NCBI GenBank assembly: GCA_003533405.1
Contig: DQDL01000067.1
Span: 1 to 12,245, forward strand
From: Clostridiales bacterium
Lineage (GTDB): Bacteria > Bacillota > Clostridia > Oscillospirales > Oscillospiraceae
Length of the DNA stretch: 12,245 nucleotides
Reading direction: 5' to 3'
Below, one piece after another: positions 6,334-11,747 of this stretch. Each line of letters starts with the position of its first letter. The stretch's first letter is position 1. The notes below the pieces were generated by a model that saw only the letters and a list, made by a program, of their open reading frames with translations, did not search any database and had not been told where the DNA came from. Position numbers and translations under genes: made by a program.

Positions 6334-6406
6334 GAGCACCGGAGCATAGCACTTGAAAACGAGCCTGCGCACGGGCGCATTTTCAAATACTAAGCTTACG
6401 GTGCTC
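6334..6406 (-). promoter_or_regulatory. Long stem-loop in the pnp leader (possible RNase III site)
   Basis: The 73-nt segment ends 24 bases before the pnp start. Outer arms GAGCACCG/CGGTGCTC (6334-6341 and 6399-6406) pair perfectly; after a small bulge pairing continues to TTGAAAA/TTTTCAA (6353-6359 and 6380-6386). The tip holds a third stem, TGCGC/GCGCA (6366-6370 and 6375-6379). E. coli pnp is autocontrolled through RNase III cutting of a comparable leader stem; the same mechanism is inferred here from position and shape. Confidence 0.65.
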
Positions 6407-6477
6407 GTTGTTTACTTGATTTTCTTCGTTAGAAGGGTGTCGGTACTTGCATCTCGCTGAAGCGTTGCAACGAAATT

Positions 6478-6514
6478 GAAAAAGGGAGAGACAATATTGA
6501 GTTGTCTCTCCCTT
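6478..6514 (-). terminator. Terminator or attenuator between rpsO and pnp
   Basis: Perfect 13-base arms 6482-6494 and 6502-6514 (AAGGGAGAGACAA and its complement) with a seven-base loop, followed on the minus strand by a run of five T (6483-6479), two of them in the stem. It lies 33 bases after rpsO. No convincing separate pnp promoter was found downstream of it, so pnp probably depends on partial read-through. A smaller nested hairpin (6447-6470) sits between it and the pnp leader stem. Confidence 0.88.
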
Positions 6515-6547
6515 AAAAAACCTTCATACCCTTCGGAAGTGCCGGAC

Positions 6548-6814
6548 TTACTTACGGATGCCCAGCTTTGCAATGATTGCACGGTAGCGCTCGATGTCCT
6601 TCTTAGCAAGGTAGTCGAGCAGACGGCGGCGCTTGCCGACCATCTTGTACATGCCCAGACGGCTGTGGTCGTCGTTGGGATGGACCTTGAGGTGAGCGGT
6701 GAGCTGCTTGATGCGCTCGGTGAGGATAGCGATCTGAACCTCGGGAGAGCCGGTGTCGTTCTCGTGGGTCTTGTTCGCTTCGATAACTGTGGTCTTCTGG
6801 TCTTTGGTGATCAT
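6548..6814 (-). CDS. rpsO: Ribosomal protein S15
   Basis: 88 residues, full length for S15, which binds the central domain of 16S rRNA and helps form subunit bridges. Recognisable stretches are the TGSPEVQIAILTERI helix region (about 22-36), HSRLGMY, and the basic VGKRRRLLDYL segment. The ATG at 6814 has AAAGGGG upstream at 6828-6822; longer in-frame starts would run into the leader. It is transcribed with pnp from a promoter at 6931-6903, with a structured leader that may bind S15 itself. Confidence 0.97.
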   Translation of the reverse strand: MITKDQKTTVIEANKTHENDTGSPEVQIAILTERIKQLTAHLKVHPNDDHSRLGMYKMVGKRRRLLDYLAKKDIERYRAIIAKLGIRK

Positions 6815-6839
6815 AATGATACCCCTTTCACGGTTTTTA

Positions 6840-6882
6840 TATTCCCAATGTCTAAGTAAAGGGAGGAAAGGTCTCCCGAATA
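6840..6882 (-). promoter_or_regulatory. Structured rpsO leader, possible S15 autoregulatory site
   Basis: In the leader, GAATA and CTCCC (6878-6882 and 6873-6877) are adjacent on one side. They pair with TATTC (6840-6844) and GGGAG (6861-6865) on the other, giving two stacked five-base stems split by a 16-nt bulge, just before the ribosome binding site. S15 is known to repress its own mRNA through leader structures in many bacteria; that this is such a site is inferred. Confidence 0.45.
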
Positions 6883-6902
6883 CTGAGAACACGGACTAAA
6901 TC

Positions 6903-6931
6903 ATATTACCACCGCCGCCCCGATTTGTAAA
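6903..6931 (-). promoter_or_regulatory. Promoter of rpsO-pnp
   Basis: On the minus strand TTTACA (6931-6926), 17-base GC-rich spacer, TAATAT (6908-6903). Transcription would start near 6896, giving a leader of about 80 nt. Confidence 0.65.
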
Positions 6932-6963
6932 GGGCTTTTCAACTATTTTTCCCGCAAACCGCA

Positions 6964-7188
6964 CTAATTTTCCGTTTTCTCCGTTTCCTCTGACTTCACG
7001 GGCTCGGCGGGCTTTTTCGGCTTCTCCGGCGGGGCGGTCAAGGCGAGAAGTGCGACAAACAACCCAATAAAGGCAATGACGAGGCCGACTATTCCGACCA
7101 CGCTCATTGCCGTTACCAAAGTAAACGGAGCAAGGCAGCCAAATAGTATCAGCGCAATTCCAAACAGCATGCTTTTGATTGATTTCAT
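6964..7188 (-). CDS. Small two-helix membrane protein of unknown function
   Basis: 74 residues: two hydrophobic helices (about 7-26 and 29-51), then a hydrophilic Pro/Lys/Glu-rich tail (52-74) ending EETEKTEN. Not recognised as a named family. The ATG at 7188 has GGAGAAT (7200-7194) upstream. It has its own near-consensus promoter about 175 bases upstream and a leader with a terminator-like hairpin, so expression may be attenuated. It precedes rpsO on the same strand, with the rpsO promoter between them. Confidence 0.75.
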   Translation of the reverse strand: MKSIKSMLFGIALILFGCLAPFTLVTAMSVVGIVGLVIAFIGLFVALLALTAPPEKPKKPAEPVKSEETEKTEN

Positions 7189-7210
7189 GGCTCATTCTCC
7201 TTTCCAAAGC

Positions 7211-7248
7211 AAAAAACGATGCACAGGCCTCAAAAGCGAGACCTGTGC
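7211..7248 (-). terminator. Terminator-like hairpin in the leader of the small membrane protein
   Basis: Arms 7221-7231 and 7238-7248 (outer seven bases GCACAGG/CCTGTGC, one internal mismatch) with a six-base loop, followed on the minus strand by ATCG and six T (7216-7211). It lies 23 bases upstream of the 7188 start codon and about 140 bases after the promoter, so it may end a short RNA or work as an attenuator. Confidence 0.65.
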
Positions 7249-7361
7249 AAATCAAATACAAACATCAAACAAAATACAAACACAAAGACCGTTCACGCAC
7301 AAATCTCTGAATTTTCGTTCGGAGGTCCATCGGAAACACATCCGTTACATTTGCTGATTTG

Positions 7362-7390
7362 ATTGTACAACAAAAATGTTGGAAAGTCAA
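7362..7390 (-). promoter_or_regulatory. Promoter upstream of the 7188 gene
   Basis: Minus strand TTGACT (7390-7385), 17-base spacer, TACAAT (7367-7362). Expected start near 7355. Confidence 0.8.
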
Positions 7391-7391
7391 T

Positions 7392-7420
7392 AAAATTTTA
7401 ACAAATGCTGTTGAAATTTT
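7392..7420 (-). terminator. AT-rich hairpin at the lipoprotein gene end
   Basis: AAAATTTTAACA (7392-7403) pairs at 11 of 12 positions with TGTTGAAATTTT (7409-7420), overlapping the stop codon. It lacks GC pairs, so it is at best a weak terminator before the next promoter. Confidence 0.4.
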
Positions 7421-7958
7421 ACAAAGACGGCACGAACGAGCGCAGGACGCTCTCCATCTCTGCCTTGCTTGCACCGCCGGTCATGTAGACGCACCATGTA
7501 ACGCCGTCCGTGTAGGCATAGTATACGCCCGAGGTTTCGTCCTTCGACAGATAAAAGCAGGTCGGGTCGCCGTTTTTCATTGCACCGTCGCCGGCGGTCG
7601 CCCAGTCCTCATATACACCGGATATGCTCTCGTCGAGCGTGTCGGTATGGGCAGCCCTGACGGTACAGTCCTTGCCGACGAGCACAAAGCACATCTGATA
7701 CACCGCAGGCGCGGAGTCGATTATACTGCAATGCACCTCCCCGGCGTTCATCGGCATGACAAAGGTCAGTCCGCTTTCGGTGCACAGCTCCTCGGCGTTG
7801 ACCTCACGCACGGGGCTTGTGACCTGTGCGCTCGGCTCGGCTGTGGCGGCCACAACGGGCGAGGGCTTGTCCTTTTCGGTTATCGGCATCGTCGAGTAGC
7901 AGCCGCAAAGTGCCGCCATGCAGCCGAGTGCGAGCAAAATTGCCGTCATCTTTTTCAT
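7419..7958 (-). CDS. Putative lipoprotein of unknown function
   Basis: 179 residues. The N-terminus MKKMTAILLALGCMAALCGC is a type II signal peptide with a lipobox-like LCGC, Cys20 being the probable lipidated residue. A Pro/Ala/Ser/Thr-rich linker (about 25-50) leads to a globular domain (about 55-179) that is not recognised. The domain has several further cysteines, unusual for a surface protein in a Gram-positive. The ATG at 7958 is supported by AAGGAGAT (7972-7965); the open frame extends further upstream but through the leader and a repeat. It has its own promoter at 8272-8244 and a leader of about 280 nt. The general shape (tethered small domain) resembles the protein at 1336, but no homology is claimed. 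Confidence 0.82.
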   Translation of the reverse strand: MKKMTAILLALGCMAALCGCYSTMPITEKDKPSPVVAATAEPSAQVTSPVREVNAEELCTESGLTFVMPMNAGEVHCSIIDSAPAVYQMCFVLVGKDCTVRAAHTDTLDESISGVYEDWATAGDGAMKNGDPTCFYLSKDETSGVYYAYTDGVTWCVYMTGGASKAEMESVLRSFVPSL

Positions 7959-8090
7959 GTCGATATCTCCTTTCACTTTTACCCTCGGTATACAAGTGCA
8001 TGCACGGTTTTGGCAGACTGCTTTCCGCCCACGCTTCGTCAAAGCCCTAGTCCATATATATCCATTATGCCCGTCGGGCTCTGCCTTTGC

Positions 8091-8173
8091 CTGAACGAAA
8101 ATCAGCTCTCCCAAAACTGCTTCGCACCTGACAGCAGGCAAATGCTACATGAGACATGTTCTTCTCTAACGAA
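8091..8173 (-). repeat. Intergenic structured repeat, copy 2 (in the lipoprotein leader)
   Basis: Read on the minus strand it begins TTCGTTAGA (8173-8165) and ends with the 28-base block (8118-8091) shared with 4047-4074. Its middle is shorter than in copy 1. It is surrounded by a nine-base inverted repeat, CCTGACAGC (8127-8135) and GCTGTCAGG (8188-8196). It lies in the long 5' leader of the lipoprotein gene. Confidence 0.58.
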
Positions 8174-8243
8174 GATGCTGGAAAAACGCTGTCAGGCGTA
8201 CATCCCCTTGTCAACCGAGGGTGATTTTTGGCGATTCACATAC

Positions 8244-8272
8244 AGTATAATCATATTTTTATGAAAAATCAA
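8244..8272 (-). promoter_or_regulatory. Promoter of the lipoprotein gene
   Basis: Minus strand TTGATT (8272-8267), 17-base AT-rich spacer, TATACT (8249-8244). Divergent from the promoter at 8287, with the two -35 elements 14 bp apart. Confidence 0.75.
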
Positions 8273-8286
8273 CAAGTACCGTGCGG

Positions 8287-8315
8287 TTGAATTGTGTCGG
8301 CGGCTGTGATAAAAT
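8287..8315 (+). promoter_or_regulatory. Promoter of the yfbR-like operon
   Basis: TTGAAT (8287-8292), 17-base spacer, TAAAAT (8310-8315) with an extended -10 TGA in front. The expected start near 8322 makes an ATG at 8325 unlikely and supports translation from 8346. Confidence 0.78.
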
Positions 8316-8345
8316 GTTGAAAAAATGAAACGGACAGGTCAAAAA

Positions 8346-8933
8346 ATGGACAGTAACTTCTTTGCACTGATATCGAGAATGAGATACATCGAGCGCTGGA
8401 GTCTCATGCGCAATTCGATACATGAAAATATTCAGGAGCACAGCCACATGGTTGCAGTCATCGCTCATGCGCTCGGCGTTATCCGCCGTGATGTGTTCGG
8501 CATCCCCTGTGATGCCGATGCCTGCGCAACGGTGGCGCTGTACCATGACGCAAGCGAGATACTCACCGGCGATCTGCCCACGCCGATAAAATACCACGAC
8601 GACGAAATTATGAGCGCATACCGCAGGGTGGAACAGATAGCGTCCGAAAAGCTGCTTACAATGCTGCCTGTGGAGCTTAGAGGCGCTTTTGAACCGGTTT
8701 TGACGGGAGATGTGGTAAAACAGCTTCACCCTATCGTCAAGGCCGCCGACAAGATGAGCGCCTATATAAAATGCATCGAGGAGCGCAAGGCCGGCAACAA
8801 CGAGTTTGCCTCGGCCGAGCAGCAGACGCTCGATGCCCTGCACGGCTACAACATGCCCGAGGTCGAGTATTTTATCGAGCACTTTATTCCGGCGTTTGAG
8901 AAAACGCTTGATGAATTAGGGAGCATTGACTGA
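8346..8933 (+). CDS. yfbR: HD-domain 5'-deoxynucleotidase, YfbR-like
   Basis: 195 residues, very similar throughout to E. coli YfbR, which removes phosphate from dNMPs and helps set deoxynucleotide pools. The metal and substrate residues line up with E. coli numbering minus one or two: Arg17-Trp18, His32, His67-Asp68 (in YHDASEILTGDLPTP), Glu71, Asp76 and Asp135 (KAADKMSAYIKC). The ATG at 8346 gives an N-terminus that aligns from the first residue and has AGG at 8336-8338; an earlier ATG at 8325 has no ribosome binding site and sits at the expected transcript start. The stop overlaps the next start (TGATG). Confidence 0.93.
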   Translation: MDSNFFALISRMRYIERWSLMRNSIHENIQEHSHMVAVIAHALGVIRRDVFGIPCDADACATVALYHDASEILTGDLPTPIKYHDDEIMSAYRRVEQIASEKLLTMLPVELRGAFEPVLTGDVVKQLHPIVKAADKMSAYIKCIEERKAGNNEFASAEQQTLDALHGYNMPEVEYFIEHFIPAFEKTLDELGSID

Positions 8934-9139
8934 TGGAAAACACAAAGATCCAGAGAATAAACGAGCTTGCCCGCCTTGCAAAGGAGCGTGAGCTGACACA
9001 GGAAGAGCTTAACGAGCGGGACATCCTGCGTAAAGAGTATATTGCCGAGTGGCGCAAGGGCGCCGAGCAGGTGTTGGATAACACCTATGTCCAGACCCCC
9101 GACGGCAAAAAGCACAAGCTTCAGAAGAAGGCCAAATGA
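8933..9139 (+). CDS. DUF896 family small protein (YnzC-like)
   Basis: 68 residues. The N-terminal half is a charged helical hairpin (KIQRINELARLAKERELTQE, then LRKEYIAEWRKG), the pattern of DUF896/YnzC, a widespread Bacillota family without a settled function. The ribosome binding site AGGGAG (8918-8923) lies within the end of the yfbR-like gene, and start and stop overlap with both neighbours (TGATG before, ATGA after), so translation is coupled. The family's usual C-terminal extension is short here. Confidence 0.88.
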   Translation: MENTKIQRINELARLAKERELTQEELNERDILRKEYIAEWRKGAEQVLDNTYVQTPDGKKHKLQKKAK

Positions 9140-10074
9140 GCAGCTTTTCCGTATGCGTAGATGCCGTCCTGCCGCTGTTTTTGGTCATGGCGGTCGGCTT
9201 TGTCGCCCGCAGAGCGGGTGCGATAAGTCCCGAGGATGTGCCTAAGGCGAACAAGTGGGCGTTTAAGTTTTTTATGCCCATCATGTTGTTTTACAATATA
9301 TATACCTCGGATCTGTCCGTCGCAGCTCAGCCGAAGATCATCATTTTTGCGGTGGTATGCGTGCTTGTACTGTACGGACTGAGCTTCGGCTTTGTCATGC
9401 TTGCAGAGAAGAACGACAACATGCGTGGCGTGATGATACAGGGAATTTACCGCTCAAACTTCGTCATCATGGGTATACCGCTGGCGGCGCAGCTCGTCGA
9501 GGGCGCAGACCTCGACCCCGTCGTTATACTTGTTGCAGTCGTCATACCGATGTTCAATGTGCTTGCGGTCATAACGCTTGAGATATTCAACGGCACAAAG
9601 CCGAGCGTGGGCAAAATGCTGCTGGATGTCCTCAAAAATCCACTCATCATCGGCATTGCGGCCGGTATCGTGGTGCAGCTTATCGGGCTGGAGCTTCCGG
9701 AGGCGGTCGAGTCGGCGGCAAACATGATAGGCAAGGCGGCAAGCCCCCTGATGCTGTTCCTGCTTGGTGCGTTTTTTGAATTCAAGGGCATCGGCACCCA
9801 TAAAAAGCAGCTTGCAACGGTCTGCATCGGCAGGCTCATCGTCGTGCCTGCAATATTCCTTGCCGTATCGGTGCTTTGCGGCATACGGGGAGTGGAGCTT
9901 GCGGCGATGATCGCCATCTTCGGCTCACCCACGGCGATATCCTCGTTCACCATGACGCAGCAGATGGGCGGCGACAGCGCTTTGGCAGGCGATATCGTCG
10001 TTTTCACGAGCGCACTAAGCTGTGTCACCATGTTCGCATGGGCGCTGGTGTTAAAAAGCCTCGGAATGTTCTGA
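9136..10074 (+). CDS. AEC (auxin efflux carrier) family transporter
   Basis: 312 residues, about ten predicted membrane helices in two halves with a hydrophilic break in the middle (about residues 150-165). Typical AEC features are the N-terminal LVMAVGFVARRAGAI with FKFFMPIMLFYNIY, the NFVIMGIPLA segment of the first half, and GSPTAISSFTMTQQMGGD near the C-terminus. Bacterial members carry malate, malonate or other organic acids; the substrate here is not evident. The start overlaps the DUF896 stop (ATGA) with GAAGG just upstream. It is the last gene of the operon. No clear terminator follows before the rpmG promoter, so some read-through into the ribosomal cluster is possible. Confidence 0.9.
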   Translation: MSSFSVCVDAVLPLFLVMAVGFVARRAGAISPEDVPKANKWAFKFFMPIMLFYNIYTSDLSVAAQPKIIIFAVVCVLVLYGLSFGFVMLAEKNDNMRGVMIQGIYRSNFVIMGIPLAAQLVEGADLDPVVILVAVVIPMFNVLAVITLEIFNGTKPSVGKMLLDVLKNPLIIGIAAGIVVQLIGLELPEAVESAANMIGKAASPLMLFLLGAFFEFKGIGTHKKQLATVCIGRLIVVPAIFLAVSVLCGIRGVELAAMIAIFGSPTAISSFTMTQQMGGDSALAGDIVVFTSALSCVTMFAWALVLKSLGMF

Positions 10075-10091
10075 AAAATAAGCGAAAATAC

Positions 10092-10120
10092 TTGACCTCA
10101 AGTCTGGAGTATGGTATATT
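10092..10120 (+). promoter_or_regulatory. Promoter of the rpmG-secE-nusG-rplK-rplA cluster
   Basis: TTGACC (10092-10097), 17-base spacer, TATATT (10115-10120) with an extended -10 (TGG in front). The start would be near 10127, giving a leader of about 125 nt. Confidence 0.82.
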
Positions 10121-10207
10121 TATCAGTACCTGTCGGACGAGAGGTCTTTTTTCGTGCGCAAATTTTTGCGCCGGACAAGATTTCCTGCTCCACACAGGGA
10201 GGCAAAT

Positions 10208-10227
10208 GTCCGCTCCGTAATGCGGAC
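10208..10227 (+). other. Hairpin in the rpmG leader
   Basis: GTCCGC (10208-10213) pairs with GCGGAC (10222-10227), eight-base loop, 10 bases before the rpmG ribosome binding site. A second AT-capped stem, GCGCAAA/TTTGCGC, lies at 10156-10171. No known leader class is recognised; a role in control of the cluster is possible. Confidence 0.45.
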
Positions 10228-10253
10228 AAATAATATAGGAGGTGCCGAAAAGT

Positions 10254-10412
10254 ATGGCTGACAACAGAGTCAAAATCACCTTGAGATGTGACGAGTGCAA
10301 GCAGAGAAACTACAACACGGTCAAGAATAAGAAGAATACTTCCGATCGTCTTGAACGCAGCAAGTATTGCCCGTTCTGCAGAAAGCACACCAAGCATGTC
10401 GAGACCAAGTAA
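10254..10412 (+). CDS. rpmG: Ribosomal protein L33, zinc-binding type
   Basis: 52 residues starting MADNRVKITLRCDECKQRNY. Two CXXC pairs (Cys12/15 and Cys39/42) show the zinc-ribbon form of L33, part of the large subunit near the E site. The ATG at 10254 has AGGAGGT (10237-10243) ahead. Many Bacillota carry a second, cysteine-free L33 induced by zinc starvation; only this form is in the window. The place directly before secE-nusG is the usual one. Confidence 0.96.
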   Translation: MADNRVKITLRCDECKQRNYNTVKNKKNTSDRLERSKYCPFCRKHTKHVETK

Positions 10413-10436
10413 CTTTCTGAAAGGATGAGTGCAAAA

Positions 10437-10715
10437 ATGGCTGAAGAAAAGAAAAATGCGAAACCCGCAGCTACCGCCAAGAACACGAACGCCGTCAAGA
10501 AAGAGGATAAGAAGCTTGGTTTCTTCCAGCGCATCGGCAAATGGTTCCGTGACATGAAGAGCGAACTTAGAAAGGTCGTATGGCCTACGCCGAAGCAGCT
10601 TGTGCAGAACACCGGTATAGCGCTTGGCGTTATGGCAGTCGCCGCCATCATCCTGTTCGCCTTTGATAAGGGCGCAGGTGCAGCAGTGAATGTCTTCTTT
10701 GAACTTTTAGGTTAA
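10437..10715 (+). CDS. secE: Preprotein translocase subunit SecE
   Basis: 92 residues with a Lys/Ala-rich N-terminus, the SecE signature KSELRKVVWPTPKQ (41-54) and a single membrane helix (about 59-77), as in the short Gram-positive form. It clamps SecY in the SecYEG channel. The ATG at 10437 is chosen over the in-frame ATG at 10425 because the only ribosome binding sequence (AAAGGA, 10420-10425) would overlap the earlier codon; its 11-base spacing to 10437 is somewhat long. It is five bases ahead of nusG. Confidence 0.94.
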   Translation: MAEEKKNAKPAATAKNTNAVKKEDKKLGFFQRIGKWFRDMKSELRKVVWPTPKQLVQNTGIALGVMAVAAIILFAFDKGAGAAVNVFFELLG

Positions 10716-10720
10716 CGATT

Positions 10721-11245
10721 ATGGCAGAAGATGCAAAATGGTATGTGATCCATACCTATTCCGGGTATGAGAACGCAGTTGCTGCCGCCATTATGAAGGC
10801 AGCGGAAAACCGCAACATGACGGATCTGATCCACGAGGTAAACATCCCTCTCGAGACAGTCACCGAGTTCACCGACGCAGGCGAGAAAACCGTCGAGCGC
10901 AAGGTGTTCCCCGGCTATGTGCTGTGCAAGATGGTGCTTACCGATGACAGCTGGCATCTTATCCATAATGTCCGCGGTGCAACAGGCTTCGTAGGCTCAG
11001 GCGGCAAGGCCGTTCCCCTCACGGAGCAGGAAATTTATGATCTGGGCGTTGAGCGTCATGAGATCGTCACGGGCTACGGTGTCGGTGATAATGTCAAAGT
11101 CATCGACGGTCCTCTTGCGGGCTTTAACGGCGTTGTCGAAGAGCTTGAACCCGAGAAGGACAGAGTTCGCGTCGTCGTCTCCATGTTCGGCAGGGAGACC
11201 CCCGTTGACCTTAACCTCGACCAGGTCGAAGAAATTAATGATTAA
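10721..11245 (+). CDS. nusG: Transcription elongation and termination factor NusG
   Basis: 174 residues, normal size. The N-terminal NGN domain (about 6-100) includes WYVIHTYSGYE and VFPGYVLCKM and binds RNA polymerase. The KOW domain (about 122-174) has GDNVKVIDGPLAGFNG and contacts Rho or ribosomal S10. It starts five bases after secE; the ribosome binding sequence is weak, so coupling to secE is likely. The conserved secE-nusG-rplK-rplA order supports the assignment. Confidence 0.97.
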   Translation: MAEDAKWYVIHTYSGYENAVAAAIMKAAENRNMTDLIHEVNIPLETVTEFTDAGEKTVERKVFPGYVLCKMVLTDDSWHLIHNVRGATGFVGSGGKAVPLTEQEIYDLGVERHEIVTGYGVGDNVKVIDGPLAGFNGVVEELEPEKDRVRVVVSMFGRETPVDLNLDQVEEIND

Positions 11246-11263
11246 AGAAAGAGGTGCTGAATA

Positions 11264-11689
11264 ATGGCACAGAAAATAGTTGGCTATGTCAGATTCCAGG
11301 TTCCTGCAGGAAAGGCAACTCCGGCTCCCCCTGTAGGCCCCGCACTTGGTCAGTACGGCGTAAATATCGGCCAGTTCACCAAGGATTTTAACGAGCGTAC
11401 CAAGGGCGATATGGGTATGATGATCCCTGTCGTCATCACCGTTTACTCCGACCGCAGCTTCACCTTTATCACCAAGACTCCCCCCGCAGCACTGCTGATA
11501 AAGAAGGCCTGCGGCATCGAGACCGCTTCCGGCGTCCCCCAGAGAGACAAGGTCGCAACAATCAGCAAGGAAGACCTTCGCAAGATAGCAGAGCAGAAGA
11601 TGCCCGACCTCAACTGCACCGACATTGAGTCTGCAATGAGCATGATCGCCGGCACCTGCCGTTCTATGGGCGTAGTCGTAGGCGACTGA
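11264..11689 (+). CDS. rplK: Ribosomal protein L11
   Basis: 141 residues, full length. The N-terminal domain has the proline-rich AGKATPAPPVGPALGQYGVN region that binds thiostrepton-type drugs with 23S rRNA. The C-terminal domain (about 75-141) has TKTPPAALLIKKACGI and binds the GTPase centre rRNA. AGAGGTG lies just before the ATG at 11264. The gene lies between nusG and rplA as expected. Confidence 0.98.
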   Translation: MAQKIVGYVRFQVPAGKATPAPPVGPALGQYGVNIGQFTKDFNERTKGDMGMMIPVVITVYSDRSFTFITKTPPAALLIKKACGIETASGVPQRDKVATISKEDLRKIAEQKMPDLNCTDIESAMSMIAGTCRSMGVVVGD

Positions 11690-11697
11690 TCGTCCCC

Positions 11698-11727
11698 GTG
11701 GGAGGATTTATCCATCCGACGAACCAC
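11698..11727 (+). promoter_or_regulatory. Likely L1-binding operator, mimic of the 23S rRNA L1 site
   Basis: Between rplK and rplA the RNA reads GTGGGAGGAT, a short loop, then ATCCGACGAACCAC. GTGG/CCAC (11698-11701 and 11724-11727) and GGAT/ATCC (11704-11707 and 11714-11717) make two stems around an uneven internal loop. The L1 site of 23S rRNA has the same outline (GGTGGGAGGCT ... AGCCGAC ... GAA ... ACCACC). L1 is known to repress its own mRNA through such mimicry; the position seven bases before the rplA ribosome binding site fits. The match is made from memory, without alignment. Confidence 0.68.
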
Positions 11728-11747
11728 AATATTAGGAGGAAACGAAA

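Noticed and set aside
4342..6393. Open frame of 683 codons on the plus strand opposite pnp
   Set aside because: It is the antisense shadow of a certain pnp gene, rich in Leu/Val/Asp/Gly as expected from codon bias, with no ribosome binding site and no family resemblance.
6425..6433. Third copy of the dispersed repeat
   Set aside because: Only the nine-base TTCGTTAGA is shared; the second conserved block is absent, and one nine-base match by chance is not surprising in 12 kb.
7359..8264. Open frame of 301 codons on the plus strand opposite the lipoprotein gene
   Set aside because: The lipoprotein on the other strand has a signal peptide, lipobox, ribosome binding site and promoter; this frame has none and runs through the repeat and promoter region.
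10092..10120. MerR-type operator in the rpmG promoter
   Set aside because: The spacer is the normal 17 bp, not the 19-20 bp of MerR promoters, and the CTCAAGTCTGGAG part is only weakly dyadic.
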